DNA from: an uncultured Pseudomonadota bacterium
Lineage (GTDB): Bacteria > Pseudomonadota > Gammaproteobacteria > Burkholderiales > JALYOK01
Direction: 5' to 3'
NCBI GenBank assembly: GCA_902826775.1
Contig: CADEHE010000003.1
Location: 62,001 to 126,000 of the forward strand
Length of the DNA stretch: 64,000 nt
This document shows positions 10,253 to 19,305 of the stretch, one piece after another. The notes below the pieces were generated by a model. It did not search any database, had not been told where the DNA came from, and saw only the letters and a program-made list of their open reading frames with translations. Within the stretch, counting starts at the first letter, position 1; every line of letters starts with the position of its first letter. Position numbers and translations under genes: made by a program.

Positions 10253-10576
10253 TTATATCCAATGACCGGCGACCCATATCCAGGCGCGGCCCCGCTGCTG
10301 CCAACGCCCCTGCACCCAGATCGCGTTGCGGTATGGCTTCCGCACCCAACGCCCCGGCAGCCAGGTCCAAGCAGGCGCTTGCCACTTCCAGCGGCCCCCA
10401 ACCCACACCACATCGCCGTCCGGCTTAGGCGGCTGGATTTCAGTCTTGGCCGCCGGTGGCCCGGAGGGCACTTCACTGACTGCCTCGTCATCAACGTAAA
10501 ACGGCTGCTTGCGCCGCGAACTGCAACCGGCAGCCGCAAACATCGCGAGGAAAATGAAAGCGCGTCGCGCGAGCAT
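10253..10576 (-). CDS. YXWGXW repeat lipoprotein
   Basis: A 107-residue lipoprotein. A signal peptide ends in the lipobox AAAGC (Cys18). From about residue 57 there are repeated tryptophan-rich units (VWVGGRWKWQAPAWTWLPGRW, split here as VWVGGRW, WTWLPGRW, IWVQGRW, WIWVAGHW), the YXWGXW-type repeat of proteobacterial surface proteins. Function is unknown; the repeats may bind cell-wall sugars. It sits 56 bases upstream of tsaB on the same strand. Confidence 0.8.
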   Translation of the reverse strand: MLARRAFIFLAMFAAAGCSSRRKQPFYVDDEAVSEVPSGPPAAKTEIQPPKPDGDVVWVGGRWKWQAPAWTWLPGRWVRKPYRNAIWVQGRWQQRGRAWIWVAGHWI

Positions 10577-10709
10577 GCAAATGAGCGCAGGGGGTTAGAG
10601 TCTTAATCCTATCACGCGCGATTTGTGCTGCCGCTGCGCGCCGGGGTGATCGCCGCAGTGCGGCCCGCCGAATCTATTGCAACGGCGGATCAAAGAGAGA
10701 ATGCTGGAG

Positions 10710-11147
10710 CTAGTCGCGCGGGTCGTCGCCCTCGCCGGCCCACACGCGCGCTTTGGCGCGGGCATCACGGAAAGCGCGCACTTCGTCGCGCGTGATCATG
10801 CCGTCGCGATTGCCGTCGATCTGATCGAAGCGCTTGCCGAGGCGTGGGAAACGCTTTTGCGCTTCGTCCCGATTCAAGGCCTGGCCTTGGTGCGCGCCAT
10901 CATCGCGCTCGCGCTGCAGGCGGCGCACCTCCTCACCACGTTCGCCAAACTGCTCTTGACGCTGCTGGCGGCGCTCTTCGCGCAGCTGTTGGCGCTGCTC
11001 GCGCAGGTCCTTATTGCCGCGCCAAAACGGGCGTTCGCCCTGCTCGGCCAAAGCCGTTTGAGTCAATCCGCACAGCAAGACAAACGCGAACGCAGCCCAC
11101 GCGCGCCCGCGGCGTGCCGGTCTTGCTCGCGCTACCCAGTGCTTCAT
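10710..11147 (-). CDS. Secreted EF-hand domain protein
   Basis: A 145-residue exported protein. It has an Arg-rich start and a hydrophobic signal segment (about 15-34), then a highly charged Arg/Glu/Gln coiled-coil-like stretch (about 45-90). One canonical EF-hand calcium loop, DGNRDGMITRDE, sits at about 113-124 with Asp1, Asn3, Asp5, Gly6, Ile8 and Glu12 all in place. It is probably a periplasmic calcium-binding protein of unknown role. It is one of three consecutive small secreted genes on this strand, all divergent from the response regulator gene. Confidence 0.75.
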   Translation of the reverse strand: MKHWVARARPARRGRAWAAFAFVLLCGLTQTALAEQGERPFWRGNKDLREQRQQLREERRQQRQEQFGERGEEVRRLQRERDDGAHQGQALNRDEAQKRFPRLGKRFDQIDGNRDGMITRDEVRAFRDARAKARVWAGEGDDPRD

Positions 11148-11247
11148 GTTCTCAAGCTGCCTTTCTCGTCTTGTCGTCTTGTCGTCGTGCTACGCGGCGC
11201 GGAAGCTACCCGCGCCGTGTTCGGATACTACTCGATTCGCACTCTGG

Positions 11248-11577
11248 TTACTTGCGCGTTTCCGCGTCGTGCTTCTGCTCATGTATGTTCGCGCTGGCCG
11301 CATTCAAGTCTTGATGCAGTTCTTTGCGCTCATCGGCGCTTAAGCTGCCGTCCGACTTATAAGCGCGCTCCTTTTGGCGCAGCGCACGCTGCTCCAAGCG
11401 CAGGGCACGCGCTTCGGAATGCGTCAATTCCCCCGACTTGACACCGTCGTGAATCCGCACGTGCTGCCGGTGCTGGCGTTTGTTTACTTTCGGATCGCGC
11501 GTTCCCGGTTCGCCGGCCCACGACCACGACGCTGCCAACACGCCACACAGTCCTGCCACCATTGCCAACTTCTTCAT
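11248..11577 (-). CDS. Small secreted protein, paralogue of the next gene
   Basis: A 109-residue exported protein of unknown function. A signal peptide of about 21 residues is followed by a charged helical region. From about residue 35 it reads KRQHRQHVRIHDGVKSGELT, then ALRLEQRALRQKERAY, then a degenerate EF-hand-like loop (SDGSLSADERKEL) and NIHEQKHD. The same order of motifs occurs in the gene at 11745-12080, so the two are tandem paralogues. The Asp/Ser loop lacks the full set of calcium ligands. Confidence 0.7.
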   Translation of the reverse strand: MKKLAMVAGLCGVLAASWSWAGEPGTRDPKVNKRQHRQHVRIHDGVKSGELTHSEARALRLEQRALRQKERAYKSDGSLSADERKELHQDLNAASANIHEQKHDAETRK

Positions 11578-11744
11578 GCTGCTTGCTCCTTATTTGGTTA
11601 GATTACGCACTCAACGTTTAATTCCCGCGTTGGTTGCAGCCAGTGTATGCAGCCGCTCTTGCGAGAGAAAGCAAACGGCGGTAACAGGTTGTAACGATTT
11701 GTATCCGCCAACCGACCGGCGCCCGCAAGCAAGCGGACGCCGCC

Positions 11745-12080
11745 CTACCACCTTACTTCGCGGTCGTGCTTCTCTTCGTGGATATTCTGGCTCGCTTCGT
11801 CCAACTCACGCTGTAGTTCGCGCCGTTCTGCCGGGGTAAGCACGCCGTCGGCGCGGTAGTAACGCTCCTCACGATTGATGGCGCGCTGCTCCCCGCGCAG
11901 TGTCTGCGCCTCTTCGCGGCTCAATTGGCCGGAACGCACGCCTTCATTGATGCGTTCGTGCTGCTCATATTGCCGCGCGTTGATGTTTGCGCGATACGGC
12001 CGATGGCTTGCGCATGCGGACTGGGTCAGCGTGACCCCCACTAGCAGCACGGCGGATAAGGTAACGAAAGCTGGTTTCAT
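11745..12080 (-). CDS. Small secreted protein, paralogue of the previous gene
   Basis: A 111-residue exported protein with a signal peptide (about 1-22; a cysteine in QSACAS might be a weak lipobox). The mature part reads NARQYEQHERINEGVRSGQL, LRGEQRAINREERYY, then RADGVLTPAERREL and NIHEEKHDREV, closely matching its neighbour at 11248-11577. It faces the ompR-like gene across a 188-base divergent gap, so the response regulator could control it, which is an inference from position. Function unknown. Confidence 0.72.
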   Translation of the reverse strand: MKPAFVTLSAVLLVGVTLTQSACASHRPYRANINARQYEQHERINEGVRSGQLSREEAQTLRGEQRAINREERYYRADGVLTPAERRELQRELDEASQNIHEEKHDREVRW

Positions 12081-12268
12081 CGAAATTCCCTTCAGTGGTT
12101 AGACGATTGGCCTCGGTTGCTGGCAATCTCACTCTAGCGATGCAATCGGGCAAAGGTTGTAGCCCGCGCGTATCGATATGTAACACCATGTATCCGTCGT
12201 CCTCGGTGGCGCAACAACTGGTTACCCATTGCTTGCCGCCCGCCTGCCGCACTGGATAAGATGTGCCC

Positions 12269-12994
12269 ATGACGCAACGACGAACCAAGATTCTGGTGAT
12301 CGACGACGATATGCGCTTGCGCGAGCTGCTCAGACGTTACTTGAGCGATCAGGGCTTCGCCATAGACGCAGCGGCCGACGCCGCGCAAATGGACAAGGCG
12401 CTGACGCGCGAGAACTATCATTTGCTGGTGCTCGATTTGATGCTGCCGGGCGAAGACGGCCTCGCCATCTGCCGCCGCCTGCGCGCCGCGGGCAACACGA
12501 CACCGATCGTTATGCTCACTGCCAAGGGTGATGAAGTCGATCGCATCGTCGGGTTGGAAATGGGCGCGGACGATTACCTGCCGAAACCGTTCAACCCGCG
12601 CGAACTGCTGGCGCGCATCAACGCCGTGCTGCGCCGCCGGCCACCGGAAGAGCCGCCCGGCGCGCCGTCGGTGGCCGCCGAATCGGTGTCGATCGGCGCG
12701 TGGACCTTCGATCTCGCTGCGCGCTTACTGGTCAAGGACGGGCAAGCGACCGTGCTGACCACGGGGGAATATGCATTGCTGAAAGTTCTGGTGTCGCATC
12801 CGCGCCAACCGCTTTCACGCGACAAACTCATGGATCTGGCGCGCGGGCGCGAGCACGAGGCTTTCGATCGCACCATCGATATCCAGATTTCGCGTTTGCG
12901 CAAACTAATCGAGGAAGATAACTCCAAGCCGCGCTACATTCAAACCGTGTGGGGCTTCGGTTATGTGTTCGTGCCGGATGGCGGCGCGCAGTAG
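12269..12994 (+). CDS. ompR: OmpR-family response regulator
   Basis: A 241-residue two-component regulator. The receiver domain (about 6-120) has acidic residues Asp12-Asp14, phosphoacceptor Asp56 in LLVLDLMLPGEDG, and the Lys in MLTAKGDE. The winged-helix DNA-binding domain (about 140-238) ends with DRTIDIQISRLRKLIEED and YIQTVWGFGYVFVP. Its similarity to OmpR is strong (LLVLDLMLPGEDGL, LPKPFNPRELLARI). ATG at 12269 is preferred over an in-frame GTG two codons earlier. The kinase gene follows after 90 bases. Confidence 0.9.
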   Translation: MTQRRTKILVIDDDMRLRELLRRYLSDQGFAIDAAADAAQMDKALTRENYHLLVLDLMLPGEDGLAICRRLRAAGNTTPIVMLTAKGDEVDRIVGLEMGADDYLPKPFNPRELLARINAVLRRRPPEEPPGAPSVAAESVSIGAWTFDLAARLLVKDGQATVLTTGEYALLKVLVSHPRQPLSRDKLMDLARGREHEAFDRTIDIQISRLRKLIEEDNSKPRYIQTVWGFGYVFVPDGGAQ

Positions 12995-13084
12995 TTTTTA
13001 CTCGCAGGCGGAGGCTAGCATCGCCCTCTCGTTTACAGCAGAGGCGTCGACGTTGCATCGTCGAATCGTGCTGAGCGTAGATCG

Positions 13085-14383
13085 ATGACCCTTTGGCCTC
13101 GCACCCTGCTCGGCCGCACCGCGCTAGTTATCGCCGCGGCCGTGCTGCTCAGCCAGTTGGTCGCCTGGCAGGCGTTCAACCTTTACAACCGCGGCCCGCG
13201 CTCCGAGCAGCTTGCCTCGCTCGCCGCCAGCCATCTGCGCACCATCGCCACCGCATTGGAAACGCTCAGCGAAGAGGCACGCAACGATTTCCTCGATGCG
13301 CTCGAAGACTCGCAAGGCATCAAAGTTATCGCCGATCAAGGCGCGCAATTGCCGGCGCGCGAACCGCAGCAAACGAGCCTGCGCTTGTTTTCCGAATACG
13401 TGCGCGAGCAGCTCGGACCGGAAACCGAGTTCTTCGTGCAAAAAAACGGCCTCAATCTTTGGGTGCGCCTACCGGTCGGCACGCAAGCCTACTGGGTGTC
13501 GGTGCCGCGCAATCAAATCGAGCGGCGATTTCCGTGGATTTGGGTCGCCTGGGCTGCGTTCTCGACGCTGCTGGCGCTGGCGCTGGCCTATCTGTTCGTG
13601 CGCCGCATCAACCGCCCGCTGCAGCAACTCGTGGGCGCCGCCAGCGCCATCGGCAAAGGCCAGCAACCGCCGCCTCTGCCCACTGGCGGCGCGGCGGAAT
13701 TGGATACGGTTAACCGAGCGTTCAACGAAATGGCGAGCGACATCGAAGCGCTGGGCCGCGAGCGCGCCCTGCTGCTCGCCGGCGTTTCGCACGACCTGCG
13801 CACTCCGCTAGCGCGCTTGCGCCTGTCCATTGAAATGCTACAGGGAACCGACACCGAAACTAAAGCCGGCATGAATCAGGATATCGAGGACATGGACGCC
13901 ATCGTCGGTCAGTTCCTCGATTTCGCGCGCGACGAGCAAAGCGAGCAAACTTCCACCGTGGACTTAAACGATGTCGTGCGCGAAGTTTGCGCGGGCTACG
14001 AAAAGCGCGGCGTCGAAGTGGGCACGGAGCTCGGTGCGCTGCCGGTGCTGCCGATCCGCCCGCTCGCCATGAAACGCCTGCTCACCAACTTAATTGAAAA
14101 CGCGCGCCGTTACGGCGCACCGCCAATTGCCGTGCACACGGGCACTGAAGGCAAGGCCATCGTCCTAAGCGTGCTCGACCGCGGTCCCGGTATTCGAGCC
14201 GAGGATGCGCAGCGTTTGCTGCAACCGTTCACGCGCGCGAGCGTGGCGCGCGGCGATGGCGGCGGCTCAGGGCTAGGCTTAGCGATCGTTGACCGTGTGG
14301 CGCGTTTGCATGGCGGCAGTGTGCAGTTGTTGGCACGGGAGGGAGGGGGGTTGGAAGCGAAAGTTGCCTTGCCCGCCGCGTAG
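13085..14383 (+). CDS. envZ: EnvZ-like sensor histidine kinase
   Basis: A 432-residue inner-membrane kinase. TM1 is at about 10-30, followed by a periplasmic sensor of about 125 residues, TM2 at about 156-176, then HAMP (RRINRPLQQLVGAASAIGKG). The dimerisation helix carries phosphorylated His236 (AGVSHDLRTPLARLRLSIEM). The ATPase domain has N box NLIENARRYG, G1 DRGPGI and G2 GGSGLGLAIV. It is the partner of the preceding OmpR-like regulator. Its TAG stop lies inside a REP-like element that begins at the last sense base. Confidence 0.9.
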   Translation: MTLWPRTLLGRTALVIAAAVLLSQLVAWQAFNLYNRGPRSEQLASLAASHLRTIATALETLSEEARNDFLDALEDSQGIKVIADQGAQLPAREPQQTSLRLFSEYVREQLGPETEFFVQKNGLNLWVRLPVGTQAYWVSVPRNQIERRFPWIWVAWAAFSTLLALALAYLFVRRINRPLQQLVGAASAIGKGQQPPPLPTGGAAELDTVNRAFNEMASDIEALGRERALLLAGVSHDLRTPLARLRLSIEMLQGTDTETKAGMNQDIEDMDAIVGQFLDFARDEQSEQTSTVDLNDVVREVCAGYEKRGVEVGTELGALPVLPIRPLAMKRLLTNLIENARRYGAPPIAVHTGTEGKAIVLSVLDRGPGIRAEDAQRLLQPFTRASVARGDGGGSGLGLAIVDRVARLHGGSVQLLAREGGGLEAKVALPAA

Positions 14384-14454
14384 GGCGCAATCCTATTGCG
14401 CCGAATGCAATCTCTCGTCCTTGCTGCATGCGGCGCGATGGGATCGCGCCCTAC
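14380..14454. repeat. REP-like element with GTAGGGCG/CGCCCTAC ends (copy 2)
   Basis: A 75-base element starting GTAGGGCGCAATCCTATTGC and ending GCGCCCTAC. It shares its first 20 bases, except one, with the element at 7791. The TAG at 14381-14383 is the stop codon of envZ, so the insertion point touches the coding end. The inverted ends could fold into a transcript hairpin between envZ and the converging hydrolase gene. Confidence 0.6.
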
Positions 14455-14502
14455 ATATTTAACCGCGGCAGAAAAATCCGGCGCGGTGCTAGTGCCGTCC
14501 AG

Positions 14503-16689
14503 TTAACGCGTGAAAAGCCATTCCCATAACTGCGCGTTGCGCGCCAGCACCCGCTGCGCGTCCTCCGGTAGCAGAAATCCCTCCACTTGGACTTCCCGCG
14601 TCGCCGCCTCAACTTGCTGGAGGTGTATCGCAGGATTCGCGTACAAGCGGGTTATCGCTCGTCTCGAATCACTGAAGCGCTTGCGCGCGATCTCATCCTG
14701 CGGCAGCGGCGCGAACGTCCCAAAGAAATCCGTCAACTCCCCACGATTCGTCAATCCCGCGCGCAAGTTCCACGGCGCGTACGTCCCCAACGGCACACGC
14801 AATTCGACGTTACGAATGCCGCCCAGCTCATTGCCGAACTCGTCTACTTGCGGCACGAGGGTAACAAACGCGGGGCCAAGCTTTGGCGGCTCATAATCGA
14901 CGATACCTTCGCGCCAGCGCGGCCCATAGTCGACACGATAGGCGGTGTGCGCGACTTGCGGCGCCGGCATGCCGGGTATCGCTGGGAATTTGAGTTTCTT
15001 GACCGGCACGAGCGTGCCGTCGTCGATGCGCGGGTAGCGGCTCGCCGGCGGCGCTTTGCCCTCTTTCACCCAAGCGGTCAAGCGCGGCAGCAGCGCGCGC
15101 AGGTTGACCAAGTAGTCGAGTGCGTTGCCGTGATACACGCCCTCGCTCTGCGCTTCCAACGGCAGGCCGATGACGAAGTGCTGGCCGCTCGCCAAATGGT
15201 AGATGCGCTCGTTCGGCAGAGGCTCCACATCTTTGCTGCCGTCCGGCGTGGTGTGGATCAGCGATGCGGCGCGGCCCCAGTACTCGTAACCGCTGTTGGT
15301 GTAGAAAACTTTCGGGAGATGGTTCACGTGCGCGAGCAAACCATCGGTCGCATCGGTTTGCGCATCGCGCTGCGTCGCGCCGCTGAACGGAAACAGATCG
15401 GTCGGAAAGAAAAACGTGTTATAGCGATGGCCGTCGCGCGAGGGCTGCGCAAAACGGTGATTGAAGCTGCCGCGCCCGGCGCCGGCAGCGTGGATGAACA
15501 TGCCGTCATAGACAGCGCGGTCTTGCTCGTCGGTATTGAAGTTTTGGTACAAGAAATGGCGTAGGAAGCGGCCGGTTTGCGAGACCCCGAAGGCGATCGC
15601 ATGCTGGGCGGGAAACAGGGCGTCCTTATCGTACTTTGCGTACGATGCGATGTCGCGAATCGCTGCAAAGCCCAAGCCGATCACCAGCGGATCGCGCGCG
15701 CGATACACCAATTCGTAGATCTTGCCGGGCTTGAATCCGCCTTCCAACAGAATATGCGTGAGCGCGTTCGATTCCGTGCGCAACTTGCCCAGCGCGTCGG
15801 TGAAGCGCCAAGACGCACGCGGAACGATTCGACGCTGCGCTTCGCGTCCGTCGCGTTCCGTGAGTACGTTAGCGGCATCATCCACATCGTAAACAGCGTA
15901 GGGCCGATGATTGCGATGCGCCAGCGGCAGTACGCGCTGCGGCTGGTCTACCACCCAGTCGGCGCGCACTAGCCCGGTAATCGGTTTATCTGTTGCTACA
16001 GAATTGCGCGCATCAACAAATTCGCGCGCGGTGGGTACGCTGAGCCGCAGCAGTTGCGGATCATCGGGCACATCGGCCTGCCAGCCGACCCAAACGAGGG
16101 TGTAGCCCAACCGTAGCAGTAAGGCGTCGCCGAAGTCATCCGCCGCGGTCGGATCCGGTGCAAAGCGCGCGCGATTGAAATAAGGCAGCAACGCCTTGCC
16201 ACCGCGGTTGGACACTTCCACCAGCGCGACGCCGTTGCCCTTGCTCGTTTGCGCCGGGCGCAGCACCATAAAATTCGCGCGCGCCTTGACCGGCGCACCG
16301 GAAGACGCAACGCGGCCTTCCGAACTTTCACCGGAAGACGCACCGCGGTCTTCCGACTTTTCACCGGAAGACGCACCGCGGCCTTCCGATTTCTCGCCCG
16401 AAGACGCACCGCGGCCTTCCGATTTCTCGCCCGAAGACGCGGCGCGGCCCTCCGACTTTTCACTCTCAGCGCGCTGCGCCAATGAAAGATCGACGATGCG
16501 CCGATTCCGTTCATTGGCGGGATCGACGGCAAACACGATTTCGCCGCTCAACTTTTCGTATGAACCTATTTCACCAAACGCGCGGCCGTTTAGCACCGGT
16601 TCGCGCAGATGCACTTCTACGCGCTCGACCGCCGCGTGCGCAGTCAAAGCCGAGAGCAACAGGCACGCGAACGCTGGCTTTATACTCAT
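14503..16689 (-). CDS. Secreted alpha/beta-hydrolase domain protein with internal repeat
   Basis: A 728-residue exported protein. A signal peptide (about 1-19) precedes a large domain of the Abhydrolase_10 type. The probable nucleophile lies in FGVSQTGRFLRHFLYQNF, and a candidate His lies in YHLASGQHF. At about residues 75-130 there is a hydrophilic insert made of five 11-residue units (EKSEGRGASSG and variants), encoded by a 33-base tandem repeat, between the N-terminal beta strands (ERNRRIVDLSLAQRA) and the conserved ANFMVLRPA. The substrate is unknown; esterase or amidase activity is likely from the fold. Confidence 0.82.
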   Translation of the reverse strand: MSIKPAFACLLLSALTAHAAVERVEVHLREPVLNGRAFGEIGSYEKLSGEIVFAVDPANERNRRIVDLSLAQRAESEKSEGRAASSGEKSEGRGASSGEKSEGRGASSGEKSEDRGASSGESSEGRVASSGAPVKARANFMVLRPAQTSKGNGVALVEVSNRGGKALLPYFNRARFAPDPTAADDFGDALLLRLGYTLVWVGWQADVPDDPQLLRLSVPTAREFVDARNSVATDKPITGLVRADWVVDQPQRVLPLAHRNHRPYAVYDVDDAANVLTERDGREAQRRIVPRASWRFTDALGKLRTESNALTHILLEGGFKPGKIYELVYRARDPLVIGLGFAAIRDIASYAKYDKDALFPAQHAIAFGVSQTGRFLRHFLYQNFNTDEQDRAVYDGMFIHAAGAGRGSFNHRFAQPSRDGHRYNTFFFPTDLFPFSGATQRDAQTDATDGLLAHVNHLPKVFYTNSGYEYWGRAASLIHTTPDGSKDVEPLPNERIYHLASGQHFVIGLPLEAQSEGVYHGNALDYLVNLRALLPRLTAWVKEGKAPPASRYPRIDDGTLVPVKKLKFPAIPGMPAPQVAHTAYRVDYGPRWREGIVDYEPPKLGPAFVTLVPQVDEFGNELGGIRNVELRVPLGTYAPWNLRAGLTNRGELTDFFGTFAPLPQDEIARKRFSDSRRAITRLYANPAIHLQQVEAATREVQVEGFLLPEDAQRVLARNAQLWEWLFTR
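16301..16465. repeat. 33-bp tandem repeat, five copies, in frame
   Basis: Five head-to-tail units of exactly 33 bases begin at 16301, 16334, 16367, 16400 and 16433, each starting GAAGACGC. They encode an 11-residue unit rich in Ser, Gly and Glu on the minus strand. The units differ by a few substitutions, and the outer two are the most diverged. The period is a multiple of three, so changes in copy number keep the reading frame. Confidence 0.93.
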
Positions 16690-16737
16690 AATAGTTATGC
16701 TCTATAAATGATATTCCATGCTACTTATGAGCTCGCT

Positions 16738-17289
16738 CTACTCCCAGTATGTGAGCCAGCAGCGCTCGTAGCACGCCAAAGCCTCAGCACCGAAGCACAC
16801 AAAGCGCAAGCGCTGGAAGTCCTCGTACGCGACAAGGAATTCGACCGCCTCGGCGAACGCGATTTGCGTCGCGCGTGCCATTGGAAAGCGATAAACGCCC
16901 GTGCTGATGGCCGGAAAGGCGATGCTGCTTAACCGGTGCGCCTGCGCGAGCTGCAGACTTTCACGATAACAACGCGCGAGCAATTGCTCCTCGTTGTGAT
17001 GTCCACCCTGCCAAATAGGCCCGACGGTATGAATGATGTAGCGTGCCGCGAGCCGAAACCCGGGCGTGATGCGCGCTTCACCGGTCGGACAGCCACGCAA
17101 AGCGCGGCACGCTTCCAGCAGTTCCGGCCCGGCGGCGCGATGAATGGCGCCGTCGACACCGCCGCCGCCGAGCAGCGACGAATTCGCCGCGTTGACGATG
17201 GCGTCGACCGTCTCGCGCGTGATGTCGCCTTGGACAATTTCGATACGCCGACCGAGCGCTTCGCGCTGCGCCACAGTCAACGGTTTCAA
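16738..17289 (-). CDS. Macro domain protein (ADP-ribose hydrolase/binding)
   Basis: A 183-residue MacroD-type protein. It has the ADP-ribose pocket [20 protein letters not shown], the loop [16 protein letters not shown], and the second loop [12 protein letters not shown]. Such proteins bind or hydrolyse O-acetyl-ADP-ribose or mono-ADP-ribosylated targets. The preferred start is TTG at 17289, eight bases from a GGAGGAGG ribosome site, and it overlaps the dinG stop (TTTGA). The frame is open further upstream within dinG, but that stretch does not look like macro sequence. Tight coupling with the helicase suggests co-expression. Confidence 0.85.
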   Translation of the reverse strand: MKPLTVAQREALGRRIEIVQGDITRETVDAIVNAANSSLLGGGGVDGAIHRAAGPELLEACRALRGCPTGEARITPGFRLAARYIIHTVGPIWQGGHHNEEQLLARCYRESLQLAQAHRLSSIAFPAISTGVYRFPMARATQIAFAEAVEFLVAYEDFQRLRFVCFGAEALACYERCWLTYWE

Positions 17290-19289
17290 AGTGCCTCCTC
17301 CGCGACGGGCACCGCGCCGTTCGCAGTGAAAAAGTCGAGCACGGTTTGCAAACGCCGCGTGGCGCGCATCGGCGGCAGCGCACGCATAATGCTGCGTCCA
17401 TAACCCTTTTGCACCAACCGCACATCGCAAATCATGAGCACGCCGCGATCGGTTTCGTCGCGGATCAAGCGCCCTGCCCCTTGTTTGAGCGTGATGACTG
17501 CCTCCGGCAATTGATAGTCCATGAACGCGTTGCCGCCGCGCGCGCGCAACGCCTCCAGGCGCGCCGCCACCACCGGATCGTCCGGTGGCGCGAACGGCAA
17601 CTTGTCGATCACCACAACGGACAGCGCTTCGCCGCGCACGTCGACGCCTTCCCAAAAGCTATGGCTGCCGATCAGCACCGCATTGCCGAGCGCGCGAAAA
17701 CGCTCCAGCAGCTCACTTCGGGTGCCGACACCCTGCACCAGCAGCGGGTAGTCCAGGCTTTCTCGCTCGAACGCCGCCGCCAGCATTTGATGCGCATCGC
17801 GCATGGCGCGCAGCGTCGTAAAAAGCAGAAACGTGCGCCCCCCGGCCGCACGGATAACGGGGAGCGCCGCCTGCACCACCGCTTCGGTGTGCTCGCGCGA
17901 ATTCGGCTCGACTATGTCTTTCGGCAGGTAAACGATGGCTTGGTTCGGATAGTCAAACGGACTGTCCCACGCCGCCGTTTCAGCGTTTTCCAAACCTAGC
18001 TGCGCTTGGTAGTGACTGAAATCGCCGCCCATGGACAGCGTCGCGGAAGTGAAGATCCACGCACGCGGATAACTGAGCAATTGTGCGCGAAACGGTTCGG
18101 CGACCGACAAGGGCGTGGTGTTCAGTTGTACGCTCTGGCTGAAGGTCGCCACCCAGCGCACATGTTCCTGCGTGGGCAGTTCGCGCCAGGCTTGCAGCCG
18201 CTCGATCACCTCCGCCGCGCGCCGCTGGCAGTTTTGCAGCCCCTCGCTGCGCTCGGCCACGGCCTCGAGTTGCGTTTCGAGCGCGTGCACTTGTTGTTCG
18301 ACCGCTTCCAGTTCCGCTGCGAGGGCATCGTTTGCTTGCCAACGGCGCACGTTGTTGCGCCCTCCGGTACCGTCGCGCTCGTCGCCGGCTGCCAAGCGCA
18401 GCTTGCGCGCCGCCCGCTCCAGCGCGTCGCACGCATCGGCCAGTGTGGTCACTTCTTTAGCGGACGTGACTTGCTCCACGCGAGCATCGCGCGCCAGTTC
18501 CAGCAATTGCGTGCTCGAGATGCTTTGGCCGAAGAATAGACTCGCGATCGTCGGCAACTGATGCGCTTCGTCGAAAATCACAGTGTTGCACGCAGGCAGC
18601 AACTCGGCCACACCGGTATCGCGCAGCATGACGTCGGCGAAGAACAAATGGTGATTGACCACGACAACATCGGCATGCATCGCCTCGCGCCGGGCGCGCA
18701 TGACGAAACATTCCTTGTAGTAGGCGCACTCCTGGCCGAGACAGTTTTCGCGCGTCGAGGTCACGAAATTCCAAACGGCGGCGCTCTCCGGCACGCTGGA
18801 TAGCTCGCTCTTATCGCCGCTGGCGCTCTGGCGCGCGAAGCGCTCGATGGAACTCAGATAGCGCACTTCGTCGCGGCTTGGCAGGCGTGCCTCGCCGAGA
18901 GCCCGATCCAAGTAGTGATGGCAGACGTAGTTGGCGCGCCCTTTGAGCAGCGCAACCGTAACCGGCGCGCGCAACGCCGCACGCACGGCGGGAATATCGC
19001 GGTGAAACAATTGGTCTTGCAAGGTCTTGGTGCCGGTGGAGATGATCACCTTGCCGCCGTAAAGCAGGGCTGGAACCAAGTAAGCGAAAGTCTTGCCGGT
19101 GCCGGTGCCCGCTTCGGCAATCAAACTGCGCGCGTGCACGATGGCGTGCGTTACGCGCTGCGCCATTTCGATCTGCTGCGGCCGCACCCGGTAGCCGGCA
19201 ATGCTGGCAGCAAGTCCGCCCGTGCCGGTGAACGCGGCGGCGATGGTCGCGTCGAGCTCGGCGTTATTCTCGGCGGAGATAGAGTTCAC
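17286..19289 (-). CDS. ATP-dependent DNA helicase, DinG/YoaA type
   Basis: A 667-residue superfamily 2 helicase of the XPD group. The Q region RPQQIEMAQ precedes Walker [15 protein letters not shown], Walker [10 protein letters not shown], and the Fe-S cysteines (NYVCHHY, CLGQEC, KECF). Motifs IV-VI follow ([34 protein letters not shown]). It unwinds 5' to 3' in DNA repair. I chose the GTG at 19289, 16 bases after the S9 peptidase stop. The frame extends a further 52 codons upstream into that gene without family resemblance. Confidence 0.9.
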   Translation of the reverse strand: MNSISAENNAELDATIAAAFTGTGGLAASIAGYRVRPQQIEMAQRVTHAIVHARSLIAEAGTGTGKTFAYLVPALLYGGKVIISTGTKTLQDQLFHRDIPAVRAALRAPVTVALLKGRANYVCHHYLDRALGEARLPSRDEVRYLSSIERFARQSASGDKSELSSVPESAAVWNFVTSTRENCLGQECAYYKECFVMRARREAMHADVVVVNHHLFFADVMLRDTGVAELLPACNTVIFDEAHQLPTIASLFFGQSISSTQLLELARDARVEQVTSAKEVTTLADACDALERAARKLRLAAGDERDGTGGRNNVRRWQANDALAAELEAVEQQVHALETQLEAVAERSEGLQNCQRRAAEVIERLQAWRELPTQEHVRWVATFSQSVQLNTTPLSVAEPFRAQLLSYPRAWIFTSATLSMGGDFSHYQAQLGLENAETAAWDSPFDYPNQAIVYLPKDIVEPNSREHTEAVVQAALPVIRAAGGRTFLLFTTLRAMRDAHQMLAAAFERESLDYPLLVQGVGTRSELLERFRALGNAVLIGSHSFWEGVDVRGEALSVVVIDKLPFAPPDDPVVAARLEALRARGGNAFMDYQLPEAVITLKQGAGRLIRDETDRGVLMICDVRLVQKGYGRSIMRALPPMRATRRLQTVLDFFTANGAVPVAEEAL

Positions 19290-19305
19290 TTCGGCGGCAC
19301 CGACA

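Noticed and set aside
14587..15564. 325-codon plus-strand frame inside the secreted hydrolase gene
   Set aside because: Shadow of the minus-strand gene, which has a signal peptide and hydrolase motif.
16301..16465. Tandem repeat considered as a CRISPR array
   Set aside because: Units are directly adjacent with no spacers and encode an in-frame 11-residue repeat.
17290..17655. Long N-terminal extension of the macro-domain frame
   Set aside because: It overlaps dinG in another frame, is Arg-rich and has no similarity to macro proteins; the TTG at 17289 has a strong ribosome site.
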